This document shows positions 31,312 through 41,401 of a stretch of 64,000 nt of DNA, piece after piece. The position numbers and the translations under genes were made by a program. Source of the DNA: a virus; IMG/VR virus record IMGVR_UViG_3300047322_000252, positions 54,221-118,220 of that record. One strand, 5' to 3'. The notes below the pieces were generated by a model. The model ran no database searches, was not told the DNA's origin, and saw nothing but the letters and a program-made list of their open reading frames with translations. Within the stretch, counting starts at the first letter, position 1, and each line of letters opens with the position of its first letter.

Positions 31312-31613
31312 TCCGTGTCGAGTCTCGTGGTTCGATATGGCTGATCGACCAGGACCTGGGTCGGTACATGCGACTCCCGAAGCACGAGATACCACGAGAT
31401 CCAGAGTGGTCGCTTGGCTGGCTGTCCGACCTGGAGTGGCATCCCTTCGAGTCGTGGTGGATCACCACCGAGAGCTTCGGCGCCAAAGACGACAACGGGA
31501 CGCTCTTCCTGTACGCACCGCCCACGCTCGTGATCCGACCGTCCGACTCCCGTCGCAAGGTGTACGCCCCGGACGCCTACATCCAGAACCATGATGTGAC
31601 AGCAACACCGTAG
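31308..31613 (+). CDS. Hypothetical protein
   Basis: 101 residues from the ATG overlapping the previous stop (ATGA). Trp-rich: 'WSLGWLSDLEWHPFESWWITTE'. No hydrophobic membrane helix and no motif that I recognise. It ends 27 bp before the first fibre gene and may belong to the preceding block. Confidence 0.5.
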   Translation: MIRVESRGSIWLIDQDLGRYMRLPKHEIPRDPEWSLGWLSDLEWHPFESWWITTESFGAKDDNGTLFLYAPPTLVIRPSDSRRKVYAPDAYIQNHDVTATP

Positions 31614-31626
31614 GTCCCTGGCGCTG

Positions 31627-31640
31627 TACGCTGCGCCAAC
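31627..31640 (+). promoter_or_regulatory. Candidate leaderless promoter (TACGCT)
   Basis: TACGCT at 31627-31632, 8 nt before the ATG at 31641. Same box precedes 41439 and 50414; it probably starts the tail-fibre block. Confidence 0.5.
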
Positions 31641-32606
31641 ATGGCCAGCAGCGACACCGCCCTCGCCGCCTACGGCGGCGTCTATCGTGCTGTCTGCCTG
31701 GAGATGTTGGAGGACCGGGCCAGGGTCCAGGTCCCTCAGTTGTTCGCCGCCGAGGACGTGGTGGTCTATGAGTTCGCCGGGCCTCGCCCGGTGGCGGGGG
31801 ACAGCGGCTGGGTCTTCTTCGAGTCCGAACTGGCCGAGCGCCCGGTGTGGGCAGGGTCGGAGTCCTCGGGTGGCGGCACCAGCGCTGCCTCTTGGCCCCC
31901 GTACAAGGTGGTCACCCAGGAGGTGTCGATCGAGAGCGGCACCACCGGCATCACCGACCTGGTGGTGCTCGACGGCAGCTACGAGGTCGCCTTCGACGGT
32001 TGGATCGAGGCCATCGTCTCCGGGGGCTACGGTGGGCACTCTCCCACCAGTGTGAACGTGCGCCAGGGTGTGTACGCCCCCGGCTACATGGACCCCACCG
32101 GCAACGATTGGATCGCCTTCGGCTACATGGCCAGCCCGGGGCCGAACCAGTGGGAGTCCATCGGGGACTGCCTGCTCAGCGTGCCGGTGATCAAGGGCCA
32201 GACACCCACCCTCCGCTGGCGGGGCAACTGGTCACCGGGCACCGTGCCGTGCTCGTTCCGCAGCGGTGTCTCGGTCAAGTTCTATTCGGGGGCGGGGGAG
32301 TCGGGCACGCTCAGTCTGGTCGGTCCGACTGGAGCGACTGGGCCGCAGGGACCAGAGGGTCCTCCTGGTCCTACCGGCCCGCAGGGGCCAGGCGGTGCCG
32401 GTGCTCAGACGCTGGCGTATCGGCACGTTCAGCCCACGGCCTCGGCGGTGTGGACGATCACCCACGGCCTCTCCTTCTACCCCAACATCTCTGTCGTGGA
32501 TTCCAGTGGCCGGGAGGTGGTCCCCGGTGCGATCGACTACGTGAGCAGCGCCACCGTCCAACTGACCTTCTCGGCTGCCTTCGGCGGCGAGGCGTACCTG
32601 AGTTAG
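31641..32606 (+). CDS. Tail fibre with collagen-like segment
   Basis: 321 residues. The N-terminal ~215 residues are beta-rich. Residues ~225-255 are a collagen-like Gly-x-y stretch (GPTGATGPQGPEGPPGPTG), then a ~65-residue tip domain 'VWTITHGLSFYPNISVVDSSGREVVPGAIDYVSS' (cut), a pattern common at the ends of phage fibres. A trimeric fibre attached to the baseplate is the likely role. Confidence 0.7.
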   Translation: MASSDTALAAYGGVYRAVCLEMLEDRARVQVPQLFAAEDVVVYEFAGPRPVAGDSGWVFFESELAERPVWAGSESSGGGTSAASWPPYKVVTQEVSIESGTTGITDLVVLDGSYEVAFDGWIEAIVSGGYGGHSPTSVNVRQGVYAPGYMDPTGNDWIAFGYMASPGPNQWESIGDCLLSVPVIKGQTPTLRWRGNWSPGTVPCSFRSGVSVKFYSGAGESGTLSLVGPTGATGPQGPEGPPGPTGPQGPGGAGAQTLAYRHVQPTASAVWTITHGLSFYPNISVVDSSGREVVPGAIDYVSSATVQLTFSAAFGGEAYLS

Positions 32607-32615
32607 GGGACCCCC

Positions 32616-34373
32616 ATGCCCACCTTCTACGGAGCCATCAACCTCTCCAAGAACGAGCTACAGAACGCCGTCGTCCAGAACCTGGGCACGGCGCCATCGT
32701 CGCCGGTCAAGGGCCAGGTCTACTTCGACTCCACCGCCAACATCCTGTACTGGTACAACGGCTCGCAGTGGGTCGCCGCCCAGGGTGGAGCGGGTGCTGT
32801 CCCAGCGGACACGACCACCACGTTGGCGGTGGGTGGTGCGGCAGCGCCAGGTGCGAGCGCTCTCTACTCCCGAGGGGACCACGCTCATGGCATGCCCTCC
32901 TTTGGAGCGGCTACTGCGGACACTGCCTTCGGCACAGCCAAGAGCGACGGTGTTGCGACAACAATAGCTCGCTCTGATCACACGCACGGCAACCCGGCGC
33001 TGGGTACGACACCTTCCACTGCCGCTATCGGTGACGCAGCAGCCGGGGGAGTCGCTACCGATGCGGCCAAGACGGACCACAAGCATGGGATGCCTGCTTT
33101 CGGGGCCATCTCCGGGGAGTCCACCTTCGGTGCCGCTGCATCCAACGGGTCGGCAGCCACCATCGCCCGGTCGGACCACCTTCACGGCAACCCGACCCAC
33201 GTCGCTGCGGATCACGCCACCATCCCCATCTCAGCGTTGGCGGCGCCCACGGCTGATGTGAACTGGGGCGCCTTCAAGATCACCAACCTCAACTCGCCCA
33301 CTGGGAGCAACGACGCCGCCAACAAGGGCTACGTGGATGGCCTCGTCAACGGGCTGTCGTGGAAGGACGCTGCGAGGGCAGCAACCACTGCCAACATCGC
33401 TCTCACCGGAACGCAGACGATCGATGGTGTGGCCTGCATCGTCGGTGATCGGGTGCTGGTCAAGAATCAGACGACGGCCAGCGGCAACGGTGTCTACTTC
33501 GTCGCTTCCGGCGCCTGGGGACGAACCACTGACACGCAGTTCGGCACCGACATCGTAGGCATGGCGATCTACATCGGTGAGGGTACGACGCAGGCCGACA
33601 CGACCTGGACGTTGACGACGGACGCCCCGATCTCGATCGGTACGACGAGTCTGGCGTTCGCACAGACGGGCGGTCCAGGGGCGATCACTGCTGGCGCCGG
33701 TATGACGCAGGTGGGCAACACGCTCAACGTCATCGCCGGGGACACCACCCTGACCGTCGCCGCCGACGACGTGCGGGTGAACACGGCGGTCATCGCCACG
33801 GTGGCCTCGGTAACGGCGGGTGATGCCGCCAACGTACCGAACACCCGGCAGGTCATCGCTGGTGCGGGCCTGACTGGTGGTGGTGCGCTCTCGGCTGACG
33901 CCACCCTCAACGTGGTCGCTGGGGACACCAGCCTCACGGTCGCTGCCGACTCGGTTGTTGTCAACACAGGAGTCATCGCTCCGACCAGTCGCCTCATCAA
34001 CACCACGGCTCCGATCACTGGCGGCGGCAACCTCACGGCCGACCGGACGATCGCCATCACCAGCTTCGCCGGGAGCACTCCGGGAGCAGTGCCCAACTCA
34101 CCAGGAGGCACGACCACCTTCCTGCGAGCGGACGGCACCTGGTCGGCACCAGCAGGAGGTGTCGGCAAGTACGCTGCCGCTCTCACCGGCACGGCCAGTC
34201 CCGAGGTGGTGACCCACAACCTGAACACCAGGGATGTGCAGGTGCAGGTGCTCAACGGGGCCAGTCCTTACACCGCCGTGGTGGTGGACTGGGATGCGAC
34301 AACAGTGAACACGATCACCATCCGCTACAACCCGAACCTCGGAGCCGGGTATCGAGTGGTGGTGGTGGGCTGA
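32616..34373 (+). CDS. Tail fibre with DHxHG metal-binding repeats
   Basis: 585 residues. It starts with the 'NLSKNELQNAVVQNLGTAPSSPVKGQVYFDS' (cut) segment frequent in phage fibres. Residues ~80-200 repeat a D-H-x-H-G unit at least five times (DHAHGMP, DHTHGNP, DHKHGMP, DHLHGNP), like the His-rich iron-holding needles of phage fibres. The centre has Asp/Thr-rich beta repeats (VVAGDTTLTVAADDV) and the tip 'VTHNLNTRDVQVQVLNGASPYTAVVVDWD' (cut) resembles the last domain of the gene before. Motif A-like sites at 32952, 33957 and 34293. Confidence 0.75.
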   Translation: MPTFYGAINLSKNELQNAVVQNLGTAPSSPVKGQVYFDSTANILYWYNGSQWVAAQGGAGAVPADTTTTLAVGGAAAPGASALYSRGDHAHGMPSFGAATADTAFGTAKSDGVATTIARSDHTHGNPALGTTPSTAAIGDAAAGGVATDAAKTDHKHGMPAFGAISGESTFGAAASNGSAATIARSDHLHGNPTHVAADHATIPISALAAPTADVNWGAFKITNLNSPTGSNDAANKGYVDGLVNGLSWKDAARAATTANIALTGTQTIDGVACIVGDRVLVKNQTTASGNGVYFVASGAWGRTTDTQFGTDIVGMAIYIGEGTTQADTTWTLTTDAPISIGTTSLAFAQTGGPGAITAGAGMTQVGNTLNVIAGDTTLTVAADDVRVNTAVIATVASVTAGDAANVPNTRQVIAGAGLTGGGALSADATLNVVAGDTSLTVAADSVVVNTGVIAPTSRLINTTAPITGGGNLTADRTIAITSFAGSTPGAVPNSPGGTTTFLRADGTWSAPAGGVGKYAAALTGTASPEVVTHNLNTRDVQVQVLNGASPYTAVVVDWDATTVNTITIRYNPNLGAGYRVVVVG

Positions 34374-36565
34374 TGCCGAGGTCCTTCGGCGTCACCAACG
34401 CAGCGCCCTACGCCAGCGCCCCAGCGGTGGGGGCGGCAGGTGACACGTACTTCAACACCACGAACAAGACGATGTACCTGTCGGACGGCACGTCGTGGAT
34501 CGGGGTGTCGGCTGGTGCAGGTACAGGTGCGGCGTTTCTTTACGCCCAGGCCACCCAGGTTGGTACGTCGGGTGCGTCTGCGCTTCCCATCACCTGGGGC
34601 ACTGTCCTCGGGCAGTCTGGGTTCTCGTCTGGTCCTGGTGCGCTCATCAAGCCGGATGCGGCTGGTCGGTATGAGATCAGTGCTCAGATCACGCTCGTTA
34701 TGCAAAGTGCATTGACGGCTGACATTATTGCGAACCTGGAGTACTACTCTTCAACTGGCACTCTCGTATCGACTCGTCAGTTCTACGGAACCGGCGTATC
34801 CACCACCAACTACTACTCTCAGGTCAGCATCGGCGGCATCTATGACCTGGGTGTTGGTGAGTACTTCCGCATTACCGCCTACCCCATAGGGGGTGGTACG
34901 TGGACCCTTCACGGTTCGTCGTTCGTTCAGGTCGTTGCCGCCAGCGGAGCGACGGGAGCCAAGGGTGACACCGGGGCTATCGGTCCAGCGGGCACGCCCA
35001 CGCCGGATGGCTTCGTTCGTGTGGCATCGCTGACGACTGCCTCCACCGTGGCCGTCCCAGCCACCACCGTGACAGAGGTTGTGCTTCCTGGGGTGTACCA
35101 GGCACAAGGCTCGACGTACACCAACAACGGACCTAGCACCCGGTTCACGGTCCCCAACTCGGGCGTCTACGACATCAGTGCCTACATCGCTGCGGGTGCA
35201 AGCGCATGGGTTGCTGGCTCTGTTGTCATTCTGCTTGTCAACGGGACTGCCGTCGCCCGCACGCTCACCGAGGTAGCAACGGCATATGAGGGCCACACGA
35301 TCTCGATTCAGCGTTATCTCAACGCTGGTGACTACGTGAGTCTGGCGCTCTATCTGCAAGGGGCGAACTCGTACCGTGTTGAGCCGCTCAATGCCAGTAA
35401 CAACCTCGATCCAACTCCTCAGCCGTACCTCTCGGTGTGGCGAGCGGGAGCGGGCCTCCAGGGTGCGCAAGGTGTAGCTGGTACCTCAGGTAGTGCCGTG
35501 GCCGTGCCGCCGCCGTACTACTCGGCTCGCAAGAGCACGGCCACGAGCCACGTGCAGAACACGCCCACGCAGATCGTTCTCGACACGATCATCGACTCGA
35601 ACACCGGGTCGGCTGACTTCTACATCAACAACGGTGGCATCTTCATCGTGGCGTCGGGGTACTACCAGATCGTCGGGCAGGTGATGGTGGCGAGCACAGC
35701 GAACAACGCCTCCATCTCCATCGATTATTGGACCGGATCTGCGTGGATGGTGGGCGCTCAGAACAACATGGTTGCGGCTCCGGCAGGAGCTACTCCACCG
35801 CAACAGGTTGTGTGGGAGACGTGGCTGGCAGCAGGTACCACGGTTGCTCTGTTCATCTACTCGACGTCGGCGGCACTGTCCTGGCCTGTCGCAACACAGA
35901 CCGGGTTCATCCCGAACATCCCGTCGCTCTCCATCGTCAAGGCGGGCGGGGCCAAGGGTGACCCCGGTGCTGCTGGTGCTGCTGGTATCCAGGGGCCTGC
36001 TGGTACGACAACACAGGCTCTCGTAGCCCGGGGTGAGTGGACCGGCGCTGCTGCCTACAACCCCTTGGAGATCGTCACCAGGAACGGGGTGGCCTTCCTC
36101 GCCATGGCCTCGAACACCAACGTCGATCCCGGTTCGATTCCGTACGGCTCCTTCGCCGCCAGCAGTGATGCTCTGGTCGCCGCCATCGGCAAGCAACTCA
36201 CCTGGACGCCGGTCTTCCGCCAGAGTGTGACGCTCCCGCTCACTGTCAACAACGCCTGGTACTCCAGGGTGGGTGAATGGGTTGTCGGTGAGGTTGGTGT
36301 CACTCTCACTGGCGCCGGTACAGCCGGGCAGCCACTCCAGATGGATCTTCCGGTTCCGATTCGTAACTATGCGGGTGGTGCTGCTGGTCAGAACATAGGT
36401 AACGCCGTCTTCATCGGTTCAGGAGGTAACCAGTACGGCGCCGTGATGGCGATCTCGGCTACCGCTGTGCAGCTTGCTGTTGGTGGTGTCTACTGGACCG
36501 CTCAGATGGTGAGTGGTGCCTGGATCACCTTCCCCTTCATGTACCTCGCCCCGGTAGGAGTGTGA
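34373..36565 (+). CDS. Tail fibre with several C1q-like domains and collagen-like linkers
   Basis: 730 residues; start shares one base with the previous stop. It starts with the same 'PYASAPAVGAAGDTYFNTTNKTMYLSDG' (cut) motif type as phage fibres. Three jelly-roll/C1q-like domains (about residues 55-190, 220-360 and 385-530) are joined by short Gly-x-y linkers (GATGAKGDTGAIGPAG, GAGLQGAQGVAG, GAKGDPGAAGAAG). A final domain (~615-730) resembles the tip modules at 36567, 39420 and 40982. Multi-domain, probably trimeric, host-binding fibre. Confidence 0.7.
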   Translation: MPRSFGVTNAAPYASAPAVGAAGDTYFNTTNKTMYLSDGTSWIGVSAGAGTGAAFLYAQATQVGTSGASALPITWGTVLGQSGFSSGPGALIKPDAAGRYEISAQITLVMQSALTADIIANLEYYSSTGTLVSTRQFYGTGVSTTNYYSQVSIGGIYDLGVGEYFRITAYPIGGGTWTLHGSSFVQVVAASGATGAKGDTGAIGPAGTPTPDGFVRVASLTTASTVAVPATTVTEVVLPGVYQAQGSTYTNNGPSTRFTVPNSGVYDISAYIAAGASAWVAGSVVILLVNGTAVARTLTEVATAYEGHTISIQRYLNAGDYVSLALYLQGANSYRVEPLNASNNLDPTPQPYLSVWRAGAGLQGAQGVAGTSGSAVAVPPPYYSARKSTATSHVQNTPTQIVLDTIIDSNTGSADFYINNGGIFIVASGYYQIVGQVMVASTANNASISIDYWTGSAWMVGAQNNMVAAPAGATPPQQVVWETWLAAGTTVALFIYSTSAALSWPVATQTGFIPNIPSLSIVKAGGAKGDPGAAGAAGIQGPAGTTTQALVARGEWTGAAAYNPLEIVTRNGVAFLAMASNTNVDPGSIPYGSFAASSDALVAAIGKQLTWTPVFRQSVTLPLTVNNAWYSRVGEWVVGEVGVTLTGAGTAGQPLQMDLPVPIRNYAGGAAGQNIGNAVFIGSGGNQYGAVMAISATAVQLAVGGVYWTAQMVSGAWITFPFMYLAPVGV

Positions 36566-36566
36566 G

Positions 36567-37055
36567 ATGCCCTGGCCGTTGACACAACCATCATCGCTGT
36601 TGGCTACTGATGTCACAGCACAGACGACCAGGCACGCCGACGACCACAACAAGACCGCCGCTCTTCTGGCTGTGCTCACACCGGGGCCGTGGATCAACGT
36701 GAATCCGGTTGGTGGCAATCTGCCTGCCTTCGCCACCGGCTGGTACAACTTCGGTGGTGGGTGGCAACTTGCCCGCATCCGTCGAGAGGGCGGTGACATA
36801 TGTCGCATCGAGGGCTTCGTGGCTGGGGTACCCGGCTCCATCCTCACGGTGCCGATCGGCTACCGCCCGGCGCAGAACATGCGGTGGGTCGGTGGGGCTG
36901 ATACGTCGGCCGGGTCCCCTGCTGCGGCGTTCTGCCGTCTCGACATACTGAGCACCGGGGTCATGCAGATGAGCCTCTGGGCTGGCGGTGGGTCGGGCAA
37001 CGTCGCAGCCATGTCCATCAACATGACGTACGCCATCGACCCCTCCCAGCTATGA
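36567..37055 (+). CDS. Small tail-fibre tip protein
   Basis: 162 residues. 'WINVNPVGGNLPAFATGWYNFGGGWQLARIRREGGDICRIEGFVAG' (cut) then 'ILTVPIGYRPAQNM', '...FCRLDILSTGVMQ' matches the recurrent ~110-residue tip module seen in three neighbouring fibre genes. It probably caps or swaps onto a longer fibre. The next gene starts inside its stop (ATGA). Confidence 0.6.
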   Translation: MPWPLTQPSSLLATDVTAQTTRHADDHNKTAALLAVLTPGPWINVNPVGGNLPAFATGWYNFGGGWQLARIRREGGDICRIEGFVAGVPGSILTVPIGYRPAQNMRWVGGADTSAGSPAAAFCRLDILSTGVMQMSLWAGGGSGNVAAMSINMTYAIDPSQL

Positions 37056-40000
37056 GCTTCGATCCCTCTGGTATCCCGGGCCTCACGCTGTGGCTGGACG
37101 CCTCCCGTCTCGGGCTGGTCAACGGCGCTGACGTCGTCAACTGGCCCGACCTCTCGCCGTTCAACCAGCGCTGCAACTACGAGTTCCAGCCGGGCACCAA
37201 CACCCCTCCGGTGATGCGGACCGGAGTCAACGGCCTCAACGGACGTCCGGTGGTGCGGTACACCACCCTCCAGGGGCGGCACATGTGGTGGGGCCTGCCG
37301 ATCGACCGGGAGTACACGATCATCTACGTCGGGCGTGTGTGGGACGCCACCACGGCGAACATCGGTCGGGTCGTGGCGGGGGACGGCAATCAGGTCAACA
37401 TCCTCTTCGGGTTCTGGGGCGGGAACGAGGACGCCCTCTTCGTAGGGGCGTGGCCTCTCGCTGACTTGAAGAAGGCGGCGACCACCACCTGGAAGCTGTA
37501 CTCCTTCGACGCCACTGCTGCGGCTAATCCCCGCATGTTCACCAACGGTGTCTTCCTGTACGGCAACACTGTTGCGACAACAGGGGTGCTGAACACCCTG
37601 TGCATCTCGGGCTACAGCGCCAACAACACGGCTGAGTCATCCAACTGCGAGATGGCCGAACTCATGGTGTTCAGCCGCAAGCTGTCGAACCTGGAGCGCC
37701 AGCAGGTGGAGAGCTACCTGCGCTCCAAGTGGCTGAACGCCGCCCCGACTGTGCCGGTGGCCCTCCTCCAGGATGCCTTCGCCACTGGCATCGACCGGGT
37801 CACAACTTGGCCCGCCTCCACCGGGGCGCCGAACGTCTACTACGACACCCCCAACAAGCGGGTGGGTATTGTCACAACACCGAGCTACTACTCGTTGAAG
37901 ACCCCCACCACGCTCACGTACAACCTGCTCAACTCGGGTATTTACGCCAAATGCACGCCCAGTCCTGCGGTGGCGGGCCGGGAGTTCAACTTCTCCCTCC
38001 AGAACACGGACCGCTCGTTGCTCGTCAGCTTCACCGTGTACGACACCAACCTCATCGCCTGGACCAACCCCGAGCCTGGTGGGGTGGACTGGGGGACGGC
38101 TACCTACGATCCGGTGGCCCACCAGTGGCTGCGCATGCGTGCTGACAACACCAACATCTACTGGGACGTGTCGGCCGATGGTCTGGCGTGGCATCCCTTC
38201 GCCACCGCCCCGGTCCTGCCTGCGATAGCGACCATGGGGCGTAGCTGGGACTTCAACGGCTACTCGGGCAACCACGACCGCATAGGTGTGCAGAACCAGA
38301 CGCTTACCGGCCTCGCTCCGATCAACCCCCCGGGGGGTGGCTCGTACGGGGTCGGGACGTTCTACATGAGCGACACCACCCCACCCTGGACTCCATGCGT
38401 TGCCCGGGTTGCCGACACCGGCCTCGGTGGGTTCGCTGCCACGCACGCCAATGTCACCGGCACACTGCGGCCGATGGCACCAGGCTGGACGTCGCTCAGC
38501 TTCGCCACGCCTACCAGCACGGCTCCGCAATCTTGGACAGCCACTGATGGCACCAACACGGCGTGGCGCACGAACACTGCGATCACCACCCCGCAGCTTG
38601 TGTACGGCTACACCAACACCGATGCGAGCACTCCGAACTTCCCGGTCGGCAGCATCTTTGCGATCTTCGTCAATGGTGTGGAGGTGGCTCGCACCTACGT
38701 CACCGTGGCGACCAGCGTCTTGGAGGTGCGGACCGAGATCCCGTTCGCCATCAACGATGTGTTGTCACTACGTTACTACAACCCCACTGGCAGCAACATC
38801 AACATGGTGGACAGCATCCAGGCTGGTCCGGGCACTCGTCGTCCGTACCTGCGGGTCACTGGTCGTATGGCTGAGACGGCTGGCGACTACTGGATCTGCC
38901 CCACCACCGGCACGTACAACCTGCACGCTGAGATCTGCAATGGAGCGTCCTTCGGGTTCGGTTACATGATCACGGTCAACCGCAAACCGTTGGCAAGCGT
39001 CACCATCCCCTACATCATCAGCAACACCGTCGCTGACTACTCCGTCCAAACGATGGACGCCAACAGCGTGGCGTTGACGGCGGGCGACATGGTGGGCCTC
39101 GGTGCGTTGATGAGCGACTACAACTCGGGCTGGCTCAACCGTGTTGACGGTGCTGAGGGAACCGCCAAGCCGTACCTGCGTGCCACCCGAGTCGTTCCCT
39201 CGGCCATCATCTCGAACGATTCCTGGATGGTGAACTTCTCCCAGGGTGGCCCGGCTGGCTCGCCGGACGCCTTCGTGGACCACGTCAACGTGCCTCCGGT
39301 GGACCAGTCATACTCCTACGGTGGCTATGGCGATGGCCCGTACGGCTCGCCGCCTCCGGTCTGGGAGCCGCTGCAAGGTCCGGCTGGTCCATCAGGTGAC
39401 CCGGACCTCGGCTTGTACCGCCCCGTCTCGGGCCGTTTGACCTACCCAGCGAACTGGAGTGAGTACGGCCAACCGTTCGGCAACAGCAACGTGTACCGGG
39501 ACCGACAGGGGGTGTGCCACCTCAACACTACGATCGCCGGTCCGGCCAGCTTCGCTGCTGGTTCGACCTGCTGCTACTTACCGATCGGCTTCTTCCCTCT
39601 GAATAGAGTGATGCTGCCAGGCCTCATCGGCAACCCGCAGACAGGTTGTCGGATCGACGTCAACAACACTGACGGCAGCATCCAGGTCAACTCCACTACT
39701 CCAGCGGGCGAGACTTTCGTTGCCCTTGATCTCGTGTGGTTCTCGGCGGTGCCGTACCTGGCCGTGCTCGATGGCCTCGTTGTCACATCGGTGGTCTTCC
39801 AGAGTGGGAGTAGCTACCTGGTGACGTACACAGCAGGGCACCTGGTGAACCTGGCCGGGGTTGTCACAGCAATACCAGCCGGGTCCGCCTCAGTGGTGGC
39901 GTCTGGCGTTACTTGGTTCTGCCTCATCATCACTGCGGCTGGAGGGGTAGGCCAGAGTTATGGGAACAACTCTGAGGCTTCGTCCTGCGTTGGCTACTAC

Positions 40001-40102
40001 GCCAACAGCGGCAACCCAGCGAACGGAGCGCTCCTCGCTACGTTCTCGACGGGGGCGGGAGTGAGGCCGGTCAACGACCGGAGGTGGCTGCCCTATGTCT
40101 AA
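37052..40102 (+). CDS. Large tail fibre/spike, LamG-like and C1q-like domains
   Basis: 1016 residues. N-terminal 'IPGLTLWLDASRLGLVNGADVVNWPDLSPF' (cut) opens a concanavalin/LamG-like domain common in phage spikes (~1-230). A second LamG-like region (~240-420), then two jelly-roll-like domains (~430-720), a short collagen-like GPAGPSGDP, and a copy of the shared tip module (~790-905) follow. A final Gly/Ala-rich domain ends the protein. Probably the main receptor-binding or sugar-binding fibre. Six motif A-like sites lie inside. Confidence 0.7.
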   Translation: MSFDPSGIPGLTLWLDASRLGLVNGADVVNWPDLSPFNQRCNYEFQPGTNTPPVMRTGVNGLNGRPVVRYTTLQGRHMWWGLPIDREYTIIYVGRVWDATTANIGRVVAGDGNQVNILFGFWGGNEDALFVGAWPLADLKKAATTTWKLYSFDATAAANPRMFTNGVFLYGNTVATTGVLNTLCISGYSANNTAESSNCEMAELMVFSRKLSNLERQQVESYLRSKWLNAAPTVPVALLQDAFATGIDRVTTWPASTGAPNVYYDTPNKRVGIVTTPSYYSLKTPTTLTYNLLNSGIYAKCTPSPAVAGREFNFSLQNTDRSLLVSFTVYDTNLIAWTNPEPGGVDWGTATYDPVAHQWLRMRADNTNIYWDVSADGLAWHPFATAPVLPAIATMGRSWDFNGYSGNHDRIGVQNQTLTGLAPINPPGGGSYGVGTFYMSDTTPPWTPCVARVADTGLGGFAATHANVTGTLRPMAPGWTSLSFATPTSTAPQSWTATDGTNTAWRTNTAITTPQLVYGYTNTDASTPNFPVGSIFAIFVNGVEVARTYVTVATSVLEVRTEIPFAINDVLSLRYYNPTGSNINMVDSIQAGPGTRRPYLRVTGRMAETAGDYWICPTTGTYNLHAEICNGASFGFGYMITVNRKPLASVTIPYIISNTVADYSVQTMDANSVALTAGDMVGLGALMSDYNSGWLNRVDGAEGTAKPYLRATRVVPSAIISNDSWMVNFSQGGPAGSPDAFVDHVNVPPVDQSYSYGGYGDGPYGSPPPVWEPLQGPAGPSGDPDLGLYRPVSGRLTYPANWSEYGQPFGNSNVYRDRQGVCHLNTTIAGPASFAAGSTCCYLPIGFFPLNRVMLPGLIGNPQTGCRIDVNNTDGSIQVNSTTPAGETFVALDLVWFSAVPYLAVLDGLVVTSVVFQSGSSYLVTYTAGHLVNLAGVVTAIPAGSASVVASGVTWFCLIITAAGGVGQSYGNNSEASSCVGYYANSGNPANGALLATFSTGAGVRPVNDRRWLPYV

Positions 40103-40982
40103 TCCTTGGACGCTGGTGACCGGCCCGGTCGGGGCGAAGGGTACGCCGCAGTCCGTTCCCAGCGTGCCGGTGCGGCGCTACTGCTTCGACTTCCCCAGCA
40201 CTGGTAACCCGGCTCATGGCGGGTTCCTCTTCGCCTACAACGTCAAGAACTACGTGACGCAGACCGGCGCCCCCCACCAGCGGCTTGTGGCGTATCGCAC
40301 GGCGCAGGGGCAGGTCGTCCTCGAAGGCCTCATCTATGCGCTCACGCCGGACACCGGCATCCTCTTCTACTTGCCGTGGGACATGCTTCCGTATCCTGAG
40401 ACGCTTCGCCTGGTGTGTCTTCAGAACACCGGCAACCAGCAGGGCCGGTCCGACATCTACTACAACAGCACCTACGGCTGGGTCTACGAAGTGAACAGCA
40501 CAGCGGTCACGTACCAGAACCAGTTCACGGCGGTGCATGCCATCTATCAGACCCACGTGCCTGTGATGTGGGTGGACTTCGGCATGAAGGTGAGCGCCCA
40601 GCAGGGACCGGGGTACACCACCATCTACACGGTGGGACCAGGGCAGATCAGCGGCTACTTGAAGGGCGCTCCGTTAACGGTTACGTTTCCGGCGGTGCAA
40701 ACGGTTCAGTTGCCGTACACACCGTCCGGCTCCAACCTCACTGCCTGGCTCTACTACGACGCAGCGGCGGGGGCGTTCAACCACCGTGTCGGCAACCAAG
40801 GCACGTTTGACGTCTACCCCACGCCGTGGATACAGATGGCCGACCGTGGTCAGGTTGTGTTGGCACAACACGTCATGAACTACGCCGCTTCGTCGTACGA
40901 TCCGACCTCGCTCATGGACCACCGCTGGCTTCTGCGTGGTCCGCTCGACGTCCCTTCCGGCACTCCCGGAGCCTTGATCTGA
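40095..40982 (+). CDS. Tail fibre-associated protein
   Basis: 295 residues, 8-base overlap with the spike gene. 'SVPVRRYCFDFPSTGNPAHGGFLFAYNVKNYV' (cut) and many Tyr/Gly-rich beta segments. It belongs to the fibre block by position and composition, but I do not recognise a family. Two motif A-like sites (40859, and the next gene's 41135) are close. Confidence 0.5.
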   Translation: MSNPWTLVTGPVGAKGTPQSVPSVPVRRYCFDFPSTGNPAHGGFLFAYNVKNYVTQTGAPHQRLVAYRTAQGQVVLEGLIYALTPDTGILFYLPWDMLPYPETLRLVCLQNTGNQQGRSDIYYNSTYGWVYEVNSTAVTYQNQFTAVHAIYQTHVPVMWVDFGMKVSAQQGPGYTTIYTVGPGQISGYLKGAPLTVTFPAVQTVQLPYTPSGSNLTAWLYYDAAAGAFNHRVGNQGTFDVYPTPWIQMADRGQVVLAQHVMNYAASSYDPTSLMDHRWLLRGPLDVPSGTPGALI

Positions 40983-41401
40983 TGGCCGGGGAATGGGCAC
41001 GGCTCACCGGGCCGAAGGGTGATCGGGCTACTCCGTACGTGGTCCACGCCATGCCAGTCATCCAGGTCCTCGTGCTCCTCACGAACGGTGGTTCCCAACT
41101 CATCCAGTACGACACCTCCTGGACCGTGCCTCGTGTTGTTAGAACATGGGATAACATGTGTTTCATGGAGGGATTGATCCGTCGCACCGACAGTGCCACC
41201 ATCGCTGGTGGGATCATCTGCAATCTTCCGGCTGGCTTCCGGCCCGAAGCCCGAACGCTGCTCAACAGTGTGGCGTCGGCCGATGGCATCAACTGCTTCG
41301 CCCGGGTCGATGTTGACCCCAACGGCGACGTGACCTACCAGGCGTCGATGGCTGCATCGGGCTGGATCTCCCCCGCAGGTCGCTGGTACGCCGTGCAGTA
41401 A
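40982..41401 (+). CDS. Small tail-fibre tip protein
   Basis: 139 residues, TGATG overlap. It begins MAGEWARLTGPKGDRA, a short collagen-like start, followed by the shared tip module 'CFMEGLIRRTDSATIAGGIICNLPAGFRP', '...CFARVDVDPNGDVT'. Last gene of the fibre block. Confidence 0.6.
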   Translation: MAGEWARLTGPKGDRATPYVVHAMPVIQVLVLLTNGGSQLIQYDTSWTVPRVVRTWDNMCFMEGLIRRTDSATIAGGIICNLPAGFRPEARTLLNSVASADGINCFARVDVDPNGDVTYQASMAASGWISPAGRWYAVQ

